64,000 bases of DNA from Hydractinia symbiolongicarpus. Taxonomy: Eukaryota; Cnidaria; Hydrozoa; Anthoathecata; Hydractiniidae. The stretch covers positions 28,890,001-28,954,000 of the forward strand of contig NC_079875.1 of NCBI RefSeq assembly GCF_029227915.1, in the 5' to 3' direction. Position 1 is the first letter of the stretch; every line of letters begins with the position of its first letter. Below the pieces are notes generated by a model that did no database searches, was not told the DNA's origin, and worked only from the letters and a program-made list of their open reading frames with translations. The translations under genes and the position numbers were made by a program. Below, one piece after another: positions 54,160 to 64,000 of this stretch.

Positions 54160-55475
54160 TAATATTTTAGATAAAGACAGAAATGATATGGACAGGGATT
54201 TATCTACAGAATATGCGATCGCATTTAAGAGACGTATGTTGAACATTAATGAATTTGTAGTTAAAGAGAAACAAGAAACCGCGTCCGTTATCACCACATC
54301 GAGTACAAGTAAATACATAGTCAAACTTTCAAGATTAGAAATTAAACCCTTTGACGGACAGCCATAAAACTGGCAGTGTTTTATTGATAACTTTGAGTGT
54401 GCCGTCGACAGGAATGAAGATTTATCCGATGTACAGAAGATGACTTACTTAAAAAATCTTATCGAAGGAAATGCAGGCGCTGTTAATGCTGGCATTAAAT
54501 TATCGAACGATAAACCGCCATAAAATTGTTAAAAGAAAGTTACGAAAATAAACAAATGTTAGTATCTTCTCACATGAAAAGTTTGTTAGAAATGGAGAGA
54601 ATTTCCGATGTTAAAGATGTTTATTTGATGAGAGAATTATATGATCCGAAGTGTGTCGTCCTTTATTAATACCAGTTCTGATGTCCAAAACGCCGGAGGA
54701 TCCTAACCTTATTATTAGTCGACAGTTCGATACAACAGAAAGTTTGGATATCAACATTGTTTTAAAAGGAATGAGAACAGAAAATGATGCCCGAGCTAAA
54801 TCCGTGTTTGTGTCGTCGGAAACAAACAAACCCGAAGAACCAATTCAGCCGCTTCTTTATTTGCCGAATCAAACAACCATAAATATTCTACGAATTACTT
54901 TTTTTGTGATAAAAATCATAAGTCGATAAACTCTCGTATCGTGGTTTATGTGACCGCAAGGCGTGAGCTAAAAGAAACAAAGAAGGATGTACCACCACTG
55001 GAAGACACGGATGTTAACTTAGCCAGCAACACAAACGGGATTTTGCTACAAACCGCTTCCACTCATGTCGGTAATTCGGTAAAAAACATTGAAACCAACC
55101 AAAGGATTTTATTTGATAGCGGATCTCAATTATCTTACATTTTACCCTCTATAAAAGAAAAGTTAAATTTGAAATTTATCGAATCAAAAAACATTTCGAT
55201 ACACACATTCGTTAAAAATAGTTCTCAAAAAAATTTAGAAAGAGTAAACCTTGTTATCAATGCAGAAAGTGTTAACATTGAGATATCATGGTTTGTGAAA
55301 GAAATATGTTCGTCCATCGCTCATCAAAGCATTAGTTATGCCGAAGCACACTACCATCATTTAAAAAATTTAAAACTTGCAGACGCTAACCCGGACAACT
55401 CAATGTTACCAATCGATATCTTAATAGTGTCAGATTCTTATTGGTCGATTATGGAAGGAGAAGTCGTCTAAAATA
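54160..55475 (+). pseudogene. BEL/Pao gag-protease fragment
   Basis: + frames read LSTEYAIAFKRRMLNINEF, LSRLEIKPFDGQP, then after an in-frame TAA NWQCFIDNFECAVDRNEDLS and YLKNLIEGNAGA (DUF1759-type gag). LLIPVLMSKTPEDPNLIISR follows at about 54660. The last frame (54941-55471, 176 aa) carries RILFDSGSQLSYI, the DSG active site of the BEL/Pao retropepsin-like protease (DUF1758). LVINAESVNIEISWFVK follows and a stop lies before the RT. Several frameshifts are present. It is unrelated in position to the BEL/Pao pol fragment at 28559. Confidence 0.75.
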
Positions 55476-55479
55476 AATT

Positions 55480-56103
55480 CGGTGTAGGTGCTGTAAATGT
55501 TATGACTTAAACCCAGCAAAATCGTTGAAAAATAAATGGTTTGTGTCTTCGCATTGGCAAATTCGGTATGAGTATTTTGATTGATGCTGTTAATCAATTT
55601 GGTTATCCCAGTTTGTTCATCACAATCAGTCCTTACGAATGGACTTTTCCTCAAGTATTTACGCAAAGATATACACTATTGTAAAAAATAAAGATGATTT
55701 GCAGTTTTTTCTACTGCTATTTCTGTAAAATGTGTTCTTTAGATGAAAGTTAGAGAGGCTTGCCATATATTCAAATATTGTTCTCAGTAATGGTGTTGTA
55801 TTAAGGACGGATCGCAGACACGTGTCCCACAATGAAAACAGAATAATGTTTAGAAAACCTAACTGATGAGTAATTAAGGTTTTTTTATTTTGTAAAGAAT
55901 ATCATGTTAACAATCCACAAACCTAAAAGGTTTAATCTTTGTATTGAAAATAATGAATCATCACTTAGTAGTGAAGAAGAAGTTGATCATGATGAACAAC
56001 TTTTATATAGAGAAACAAGTATCCAATGACAAAAAAAATAAAGCAAAAATTGTTGTGTTGCAAGGTAATGCGCGAACAGGTAAATATAAGGAAGATTGTT
56101 AGT
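55480..56103. other. No supported gene
   Basis: Residual sequence after the BEL/Pao fragment. Short frames with many stops, and no LTR identified. Confidence 0.35.
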
Positions 56104-56745
56104 TAAATTTTAGGCACGTTTTCCTTTTTTTAGCATGGTTGCACTAAAGTCTCTTGTCTACAGGGACGGTGATTGTCAAAACTGGGATTCGGCTCCCAGA
56201 AGTAGGTGCTGAATACACTTTTTTGCTTCTTACAAGCACGAGTACTGTCCAACTTGGACCTAAAAGCATTTTTTACACAAGAAAGAGCGAACAACATAAA
56301 TGAACTGGTTACAGATTGAACAAATATAGAAAAAATGTATATGTCAAAAATATATTAAAATAAAAAACTCTCCTGTGCGCCAGAACTTGTGACTCTGGCT
56401 GTAGCTTTCCACGTGTTACAGGGCCCCAACACTCAGCTGTCACGACAGGACCAGCCTGTGAATATTTTGACTAAGGACAGCAGGGTTGTGAAGCCTGAAG
56501 ACCAAGTTAGTAAACTTGGACACCTTACTTAACTGGGGTAAAAAGTGGGGTCGTTACATCCAAAGACAGGCTAAAACCAAACCCCTTGCTAAGCATTTTA
56601 TAAGTTCCCAGAGAAGAGTTCACTCTTTATCCTCTGGGTATTTACGGTAAACTGGCCTGAATGAACCAGCTGGGGTAAAACAAAGCCGCTCGGATTTACA
56701 TTTTCCTCCCTCATGACCCTGGAAGTACAGGTTTAAAGCAACAGC
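56104..56745 (+). mobile_element. Non-autonomous repeat, copy 1 (module plus CCCCAGT array)
   Basis: The first part (56104-56424) is nearly identical to 56848-57164. Its block TGTCTACAGGGACGGTGATT ... AAGCACGAGTACTGTCCAAC also matches the 3' end of the PIF-like transposase remnant at 12694-12796 in reverse. The second part (56455-56700) is the reverse-orientation match of 12395-12625, with the CCCCAGT motif at 56531-56590 on the minus strand. A deletion derivative of the PIF-like element is the simplest reading. Confidence 0.7.
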
Positions 56746-56764
56746 GAAGGTATTTTAAAGAGTA

Positions 56765-56786
56765 AAAAAAAAAAAAAAAAAAAAAC
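56765..56786. repeat. Poly(A) run
   Basis: About 21 consecutive A between the two repeat copies. A retroposed tail or simple-sequence expansion cannot be told apart here. Confidence 0.8.
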
Positions 56787-56847
56787 TAGCAGCGGATATA
56801 AAAGAAAACATATGATGTAGTGCTGTTGAGCGTTCTTAGATCAACTT

Positions 56848-57550
56848 TAAATTTTAGGCACGTTTTCCTTTTTTTAGCATGGTTGCACTAAAGTCTCTTG
56901 TCTACAGGGACGGTGATTGTCAAAACTGGGATTCGGCTCACAGAAGTAGGTGCTGAATACACTTTTTTGCTTCTTACAAGCACGAGTACTGTCCAACTTG
57001 GACCTAAAAGCATTTTTTACACAAGAAAGAGCGATAAATGAACTGGTTACAGATTGAACAAATATAGAAAAAATGTATATGTCAAAAATATATTAAAATA
57101 AAAAACTCTCCTGTGCGCCAGAACGTGCGACTCTGGCAGTAGCTTTACACGTGTTAATGGGCCCTATACTCAGCCCTACACAGATCATTGCTGCAATGGA
57201 CCAGCCTAACAACAGGACCAGATTATTGTAATTGAGGTTTTATGCTACAAAGGTCAAAAAATTAGCGCAAATAGAAAAAAAAATATAACCCCATTTGGCT
57301 CTTTAAAAGGAACTCGGGTCAGCAGGATCGTCAATCCAGTAGGCCAAGTGAGCGAATTTGGTCTCCCCCTACTGGACTGGGGTAACAACTCCAGATGGAT
57401 GGTAAACACCAAAGACAAGACAAAACGTCAAGCCCCCTTGCTATTCTTCTTACATGGTCTCAAGAAAGAGAAAGGAGTGAGGAAACTCCACTTTCTCGGT
57501 GGGTTGACCAATCAATGGTCAGTCGGGGTAAATTGCAACCGCTAGAAAAA
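56848..57550 (+). mobile_element. Non-autonomous repeat, copy 2
   Basis: Repeats copy 1 in the same order at an offset of 738-744 bp, with a 6-bp deletion in the first part. The CCCCAGT motif is at 57375-57442 (minus orientation). It is flanked by a hairpin CCAGTAG/CTACTGG around CCAAGTGAGCGAATTTGG (about 57333-57377). The second half has diverged more from copy 1 than the first half. No coding capacity. Confidence 0.7.
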
Positions 57551-57599
57551 CTTTCTTCACCGATCCACTTTGTTGCAGAAAAGAACTTCTACTAAAGAA

Positions 57600-58240
57600 C
57601 AGTATGTAAGCTGAGCGATTGTTAAGTTGCGATGAATCCACCGCAGTAATGGCACGATCGTCACACTTAAGCCATTAAAAGCATTGCAGCTACCAATTTT
57701 ATTATGCTATGAAAGCTTATGCTGAAAAATAAAATTGCTGAGTATATATTTTTTAACTGAACCTGATAACGACAGGAGGTTTCCTGATTTTCTTTAAACT
57801 GAAGTCGCTATAAAGCTTTTTTTTAAAAATGGTGTTATATATACCTATACTTATGTGCGACACAGTCTACCTGTAGTAGGCGCTTAGTCCGGTGGTAACA
57901 ACGGGGCTGTTTCCTGTGTTTCTGTTTAACCGAAGTTGTGATAACGTTTTTTACAGAAAAAAAGTACACATTGTTTACCTATACTAAGCGCTCAGCTTAA
58001 CATTTTTTTGAACTTTTCCCGGGAACATTCCCTGAAAAACAAAAGGTTGGCCAGCTGCTTTCGCTATAACGGGGTAACATTGAATTGTAATCTGTGCTTT
58101 TGTTTTACCTAAGTTGTCGAAAGTTATTTTTTAAATAGTATATTACACCGGAAACACCGTAAAGTTTTGTGCACTTCACTTCATTTTCTACACACTATAT
58201 GGCTGTACTAAAGCACTTATCTGGTATCTGGTAACACTCT
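57600..58240. repeat. Diverged tandem repeat, three units of about 170 bp
   Basis: Units at about 57750, 57895 and 58065 share TTTAAACTGAAGT/TTTAACCGAAGT/TTTACCTAAGT, a GTT(A/G)TCG or GATAACG block and T(A/T)TACCTATACT. No gene was seen. Confidence 0.45.
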
Positions 58241-60460
58241 TTTAGCCCTTTTGAGACATGAGTTCTCTTTTATTGGTATTACTGAAACCCGCTTTATCAA
58301 AGGCTCACCACCAACTTTCAATTACCATATAGAAGGTTACCAGTGCTTATCCACCCCCACTGAATCCTCAGCAGGAGGGAGCTTGTTGTATATTTCTGAC
58401 CAGTATAATTTCATTCCTCGTACAGACTTGGATGACATTATGTACCAATATAAATACTTGAAATCAAGTTTTGCAGAGATGATCTTGCCTAACACAACCA
58501 ACTTAATTGTCGGTAGACATCCTTGTATGTCAACAAATTCCTTTAATCGTGATTTCTTAAAACCCTTGCTCAATAAAGTCAGCATTGAAAAGAAACAAAT
58601 CCTTCTACTGGGGGATTTCAATAAAAATTTGTTAAAACTCAATGAAGATGCAGAACTCTCTGCCTTCATTGATATACTCGGCTCCCACCTTATACTTCCC
58701 CAGATCTTATTACCAACAGGAATAGCAGCGACTTCCAAGACATTAATTGATAATATTTTTTTCTCTGTCACTGGTCAACCATCAATCTCTGGTAACCTTA
58801 TTCACATGATCTCTGATCACCTGCCTCAATTCTTTATATTACCTGACCAATTGACTAACAACTCAGAAAAAAATATTCAATACCAAAACTGGTCCAAATT
58901 TGACGAACATAATTTCATTTTAGATTACCTGGATATCGACTGGGGTGTTGAGTTTAATAGTCCTGGACCAATTGACCCAAACAGCTGTTTTGACATTTTT
59001 AATTCTAAAACTCAAAAGCTTGTTGACAGACACGTTCCCACAGGCAGGCTCACCAAAAGGCAAATCAAAACCCAACAAAAACCATGGATTACTTCTGCCA
59101 TCATAAAATCTATGTCTAAACGTGATTTTTATTTTCGGAAATTCACTAAAGCCAAAGATCCAGATTCTAAATCAGAGTTCCGACAACTTTTCAAACGCTA
59201 CCGAAACATGATTGTCAGCTTATACAGACAAAGTAAAACAAACCATTATACCAAATACTTTAACCTTTTTTCAAATAACATGCACAAAATGGGAGGGTGA
59301 TCGTAGCATTATTTCTACGAAACCGTCGAAATCTAATATTCCTACCTCCATTCAGGTTGACGGCAAACTTGAGACAAACCAGATTGATATTGCCAATAGT
59401 TTTAATGATTTTTTTACATCCATAGCAAATTCTATTAGGAACAAAATTCCACCTACATCCAAGAGGTACTCTGGCTACCTCAAAAACCCAAACCCAGACT
59501 CAATTTTCTTATCACCTGTTACCCAAAAAGAAATCATCGGGATTATTGGCAACATCTCTCCACGATAATCTTCTGGACCAAACAGTATTCCAATCAAAAT
59601 TCTAAGATTGTTGGAAAATGATATTTCCAAACCTATATGAATTTTGATCAATCTTTCGTTTGGATCTGGTATCTTTCCTAGATCTTTAAGAACATCCAGA
59701 GTGGTGCCTGTTTACAAAAACAAAGGTTCTTCTATAGATGTGTCGAATTACAGACCAATCTCATTATTGTCAAACATTGAGAAAATCTATGAAAAGGTTA
59801 TGTACAACAGAATAATAGGCTTTCTCAACAATCATGATATCCTATATCCCAAACAGTTTGGATTCAGAAAACAGCATTCAACATCACAGGCTGTGCTTAC
59901 TATAGTTGAACGCATTAGACATTGCCTTGACAAAGGTGAGCTTGCCTGTGGAGTGTTTGTCGACTTACAAAAAGCTTTTGATACTGTTGACCACAAAATC
60001 CTTCTATCCAAACTAAATCACTATGGTATTCGGGGAAAAGCAAATGATTGGTTCAGGTCTTATTTAACTGGTCGTCTCCAGTATGTCTCAATCGGTGAAT
60101 TCAAATCTCAACTTAAAGCCATTCTACATGGTGTGCCTCAGGCTCTGTTCTTGGTCCGCTGCTGTTCTTGTTGTATATTGATGATCTGCATAATTGTATC
60201 AAATCGTCAGAGACCTATCATTTTGCTGACGACACTCATCTGCTGAAATTCTCAAAATCACTAGAATCCCTTTGTAGAGGGATGAATGCTGATCTTAAAC
60301 GCCTTGTGTGTTGGCTTAACGCCAACAAAATATCACTGAACTCCAGCAAAACAGAGTTTCTTGTATTTAGATCCCAATCTCGTAGGCTTGAATTTTTACC
60401 TTTTTTGATTCTATGCAAAAGTGTGAAATACCTGGGTGTTCATGTTAATGAACATCTTTC

Positions 60461-60680
60461 CTGGAAGTATCATGTCTCATCTGTGGCTACTAAACTTCAA
60501 AGAGCCAATGGGATGTTATCCAAAATTCGTCACTATGTTCCCCTAAAATCCCTGCTAAACATTTACCATCCTGGAAGTATCATGTCTCATCTGTGACTAC
60601 TAAACTTCAAAGAGCCAATGGGATGTTATCTAAAATTCGTCACTATGTTCCCCTAAAATCCCTGCTAAACATTTACCATG
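60461..60680 (+). repeat. 110-bp tandem duplication in the LINE
   Basis: CTGGAAGTATCATGTCTCAT starts both units (60461, 60571), which differ at only a few bases. 110 is not a multiple of three, so the duplication shifts the reading frame of the RT C-terminus. Confidence 0.9.
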
Positions 60681-61409
60681 CTATCTTTAGTTCTCACTTA
60701 AGCTATGCTTGCCAAGTATGGGGCACTCGAGACATCACAGTAGCCCACGGAATACTTACCCTCCAAAAGGCTGCCCTTAGGCTGATCACCTTCAGTGAAC
60801 CAAGATCCCCATCTTTGCCTATATTTGCAGAACTTGGAATTCTTAAATTCTTCGACCTTAACATTCAATTTATCCACAAATTCCTAAACTCTAACCTCCC
60901 ATCTGACACACTTACCTCACTCAAATTTGATCGAATCTCACACTCTCATGAAACTAGATGTAACACAATTGGTTTGCTTATTGAACCAACACATCGACGT
61001 TTGGATCTTTTTCATTCTCTAGAATCTCCACATTACAGTGGAACAATCTGCAAAGAAATTATCCTGATACGAACCTCACAAACTGTAAATTAAGCACAAT
61101 CAAATCCCTATCTACAAGTTTCTACATGAGTCAATACATCAACTAGCTTTCCTCTTCATTATTTTGTCTCATTACTTTTTTCTATTTGACTATATGGTAC
61201 TGAATTTTCATTTATACTAATTATAATCAATAATGCTTTTTCATTTTAATCTTTGTAAACTTACAGTATTTACTGACATATGAAAATATTTCACATTTTT
61301 CTTGGTGGCTTTCTCCTTTGTTTAGCCTTGGCTATCGGGAATGTCTCCTTCCTAATTGCTAATTTATTCTTTTAGTAATGTAACTTATCATTTCTTAGGT
61401 AAATAAATG

Positions 61410-61467
<58 letters not shown>
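61410..61467. repeat. (ACTT)n microsatellite, LINE 3' tail
   Basis: About 14 uninterrupted TTAC/ACTT units directly after AGGTAAATAAATG. This is the 3' tail of the CR1-like LINE. Confidence 0.9.
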
Positions 61468-61489
61468 GTATCTCGTTGTAGCTCCCGAA

Positions 61490-63360
61490 ATTCCATTCCA
61501 AAATTGATTTTAGGGAGCATCAAAAAATGTCAATATTATCAATCATGTGTAAATTAAAGTAGTATTATTAATCTGTGAGTAACCTAAATCTATTAACGCA
61601 CCGTTTTTATCTCTAGTTGCCAAAAAAAAGGCAATAGAATGAAATTAAGTTGTTAAAAACGCGAAATCACATAGATTTAGGGAGCATGGCTGAATTTCAT
61701 GTATCAATTTGTTCTCATATATCCATTCTATTCTGTACTTGTTAGTACCTCTAAAGAGAACAAAAAAAACATAATTCCACCAAATTCCACCCGCAATGTA
61801 TTTCGCTACTTACGAAAATGTAAAAAAATAGCAACTAAAGGCCTTCAGGGAAAGCAGTGGAATTGTCTTCGCTCGATTTTCTTCTCAACTTTTGGACGAT
61901 ATTTTAAAAACGTTTTTAAAATCTATCTAAATTGATTAAATGCCTTAGAAGTATAGACCGGAATAGTGTAAATTCGATTTCATATTTGAAATATATAGTC
62001 CTCGAAAAGAACGCTTAAAGTTTCTTAATAAAGAAATTTTAAAATTAGAACTTCGGGAGCATGCAAGAACTAATGATAATTGCTGTTTTTTTAGAACCGG
62101 AGTAAGGTTTTTACATTTTAAAGCATTTTATTAGACAGGATATTTTTGTCTTGACTTATGAAAGCCGTTTCTTTTCCTTTGTTTTGTCTTTTTTGAAAAA
62201 TATTAAGGTCCCGCTTTAGTCATTTGCTTGCTTACGTGAATTTGGGGAGCACCTTATTTTTATCCAAATTTATAAAATATTTAAGAAGAGTTTTTTGGGT
62301 AAAAATTCCCTTTTAACAGGATACTTTAGCCTAACGTCGTACAGAAAATCAAATCCCTGAAATGCTACGGCTTAGAAAAAATAATTTTTTTTCCTTGACA
62401 AATATATTTTAAAAATAGAACTTCGGGAACATGCACAACCTAATAGTAATTGCTACTTTTTCTGAACCAAACTGAGATTTACACGTTCTAAAGCGTTTTA
62501 ATTGATGTGATCTTTTCGCCATGACTTGTGAAACCCTTTTTTATTCTATTGTTTTGTGTTTTCCAGAATATATAATATTCCCGCTTTTGACGAAAACATG
62601 CTTATGTGGATTTAGGGATCACATTATGTCAAGGTTTGTTCAAAAAGTTTGCAGAACATATTTTGAAAAAAACACGTTTTTAAGTTTAACTGAAGTTAAT
62701 TCAATGCCTTAGTGATGTGGACCGGATTGTTGCAACTTCAATTTTAGATTTAACACGACTTGTCCTTGAATAGAACAATTGTTTTTCCGTAATAAAGATA
62801 TTTTAAAATTAGAATTTCGGGAGCATGTGCAGAGTAGCGATAATTAATTTTGGTTGAGAAAAATGTCGCGTTTAAACGTTTCAAAGAGTTTTAATTGATC
62901 GCAACTGCTTGTCTTGACTTGTACAAGCGATTTCTTTTCCATTTTTTGTCCTTTTCAAAGAATATCAGAATCCCGTTTTAAACATTTACTTGCTTACTTG
63001 GATTTGGGGAGCACCTTTTTTTTGTCTAAATTTTGCCCAAATCTTTAAGAAGGGTTTTTTGGGTAAAATTATCCCTTTTACACGATACTTTAGCATGAGA
63101 TCACACAGGAAATCGATTCCCGGAAAAGCAACCGCATAGAAAAGATTCTTTTTTTTCCTTGATATAAAAACGTTTTAAAATTAGAACTTCGGGAGCATGT
63201 ACAAATTAACGGTATTTGCCAAAATTGAGAAAAAAATGTCGCGTTGTCACGTTCCAAAGCGTTTTAATTGGCGGGACCTTTTTGTAATGATTTATAACTG
63301 GTCTTACTGTTTCAATTTTTGGTGTTTTTCAAAAGATATTAAATTGCCGTTATCGACATC
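61490..63360 (+). repeat. Satellite array with dimeric (about 765-bp) period
   Basis: Unit starts (AAAAATTAGAACTTCGGGAGCATG-like, shared core TTCGGGAGCATG) lie at 62041, 62411, 62805 and 63177. Units alternate in type. A-type units (62041, 62805) share TTGGGGAGCACCTT and GTTTTTTGGGTAAAA. B-type units (the one at 62411 and the stretch before 62041) share GATTTAGGGA(G/T)CA and AATGCCTTAG. Spacings of about 370, 394 and 372 bp give a repeat-of-two order of about 765 bp. No coding function. Short frames here are by-products. Confidence 0.75.
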
Positions 63361-63975
63361 TTGTCCCGTAACAGGATAGTCGACGTGCGGCCGAACCTTT
63401 GAGATGTGCGGCCGAACGTTTTGATGTTCGGCCGCACATCCGCAAGTCCGAACATTTCAAATTATAAATGTTCTGCCGAACGTTTTGAAGAATCTGATCT
63501 GTATATTTTTATATATATATTTATGTATATATTTATTTACCGAGTTTCAAACGTTCGGCCGGGTGTTTGTATCATACAAACATTCCGCCAAAGATCTTGA
63601 AAGCCCGGCCGAATATCACAATATTCGGCCGGATGTTGGAACATTTGCCTGGATGCAACAAACATTTAAAAAAGCTTTAATAAAAACAAATGACCGAATT
63701 GGTATGTTTGAAATATAACATCAATGTTTCTAGAGAACTTGTTCGACAAACTTTGATGAGACTCGATCCGTAAGGTGTAGAACGTGTAAACACACAAAGC
63801 TAGGTAAAAATATACAGACCAGATTCTCTGAAACGTTCGTCCGAACATTCATAATTTGAAACGTTCGGACTTGCGGACGTGCGGCCGAACATCACAACGT
63901 TCAGCCGAGTGTTATGACGTTCGGCCGCACATCTCAAAGGTTTGGCCGCACATCAACTATCATGTTACGGGACAA
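63361..63975. mobile_element. MITE with long GC-rich terminal inverted repeats
   Basis: TTGTCCCGTAACAGGATAGT starts the left arm, and the right end is its inverted match ending GTTACGGGACAA. The arms pair over about 115 bp with scattered mismatches and contain repeated (G/T)TGCGGCCGAAC and TTCGGCCGCACAT units. The middle (about 63500-63830) is A+T-rich and non-coding. It borders the satellite array, but no TSD is obvious. The subrepeats inside the TIR resemble the MULE TIR design at 20080, so a MULE-derived MITE is possible. Confidence 0.75.
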
Positions 63976-64000
63976 GAAGTACTAATTCGCCACGGCAGTT

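Larger units (their letters stand above)
58235..61467 (+). mobile_element. CR1-like LINE, copy 2, with (ACTT)n tail
   Basis: 5'-truncated at about 58235 within the endonuclease (SFIGITETRFIKGSPPTFN). It runs through endonuclease and linker in one 349-codon frame: GGSLLYISD, ILLLGDFNKNLLK, MISDHLPQFFI. The RT has RVVPVYKNKGSSIDVSNYRP, FLVDLQKAFDTVDH-like GVFVDLQKAFDTVDHKILL, then one missing base near 60140, then YIDDLHN and YHFADDTHLLKF. A 110-bp tandem duplication (60461 and 60571) breaks the C-terminal frame. The 3' end is a (ACTT)n run, about 61410-61467. Breaks: about 59300, 59565, 60140, 60460-60680. Dead copy, but better preserved than copy 1. Confidence 0.85.

Noticed and set aside
53860-54324. 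154-aa minus-strand protein
   Set aside because: Its internal repeat comes from a 130-bp DNA tandem duplication, and the opposite strand leads into a BEL/Pao gag.
28545-55475. One BEL/Pao element spanning the pol fragment (28.6 kb, -) and gag-protease (54 kb, +)
   Set aside because: Opposite strands, wrong order and 25 kb of unrelated elements between them; they are separate insertions.
1-64000. CRISPR arrays, operons, Shine-Dalgarno sites or prokaryotic origins
   Set aside because: No regularly spaced short repeats with unique spacers. Introns and animal transposons show this is eukaryotic nuclear DNA.

Overview
This 64-kb window is A+T-rich animal DNA made almost entirely of transposable elements of many ages. 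It has spliceosomal introns, GT-AG exons and animal-type mobile elements: ISL2EU-like THAP/DDE with YqaJ, a P element, a MULE, hAT, pogo-like, PIF-like DDE, BEL/Pao, Ty3/gypsy, CR1-like and RLE-type LINEs, Penelope-like, a tRNA-derived SINE and MITEs. That mix, with the SWIM/YqaJ/PHD protein and CR1-like LINEs, resembles cnidarian and especially hydrozoan genomes. This is inference from family resemblance; no species marker is visible. No complete single-copy host gene could be recognised.

Layout. 0-3.3 kb: diverged non-coding repeats, a tRNA-like pseudogene and a SINE nested in a TTTTATGCTAGC repeat. 3.29-7.49 kb: a decayed ISL2EU-like transposon with two tail-to-tail genes (SWIM-YqaJ-PHD on +, THAP-DDE on -). 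8-9.7 kb: fragments of a ubiquitin protease, a gypsy integrase and a PP2C phosphatase, plus a structured tandem repeat and a multi-arm palindrome. 11-18 kb: LINE, PIF-like, Penelope-like and a second THAP-DDE remnant. 19.1-26.0 kb: a pogo-like transposase on - split by a young 5.48-kb MULE (20080-25557) with a 9-bp target duplication and 74-bp identical TIRs. The MULE carries a nine-exon transposase (+) and a convergent four-exon HMG-box/C2H2 gene (-). 27-32 kb: hAT, BEL/Pao and CR1-like remnants. 32.61-37.35 kb: a near-intact P element with 25-bp perfect TIRs, a THAP transposase (+, one frameshift) and a convergent 447-aa C2H2 protein gene (-). It ends just upstream of the TATA box of a possible secreted-protein gene. 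37.5-45.5 kb: a foldback element, LINE and Penelope-like fragments and an unrecognised degenerate gene. 45.6-49 kb: exon-like pieces, a catalytically dead kinase fragment and a SET-domain fragment. 49-53 kb: no gene seen. 53.2-55.5 kb: a lone exon and a BEL/Pao gag-protease fragment. 56.1-57.55 kb: two tandem copies of a non-autonomous repeat related to the 12.3-12.8 kb element. 58.2-61.5 kb: a CR1-like LINE ending in (ACTT)n. 61.5-64 kb: a satellite with a dimeric period of about 765 bp, interrupted or bordered by a GC-rich long-TIR MITE.

Together: three unrelated DNA transposon families here (ISL2EU-like, MULE, P) share one plan, a transposase gene facing a convergent second gene for a zinc-binding or nuclease protein. 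The MULE is the youngest and most complete, and the P element is next. A dispersed structured motif (AGCAAGGGGG ... TTACCCCAGT) links the 8.5, 12.5, 56.5 and 57.4 kb repeats.
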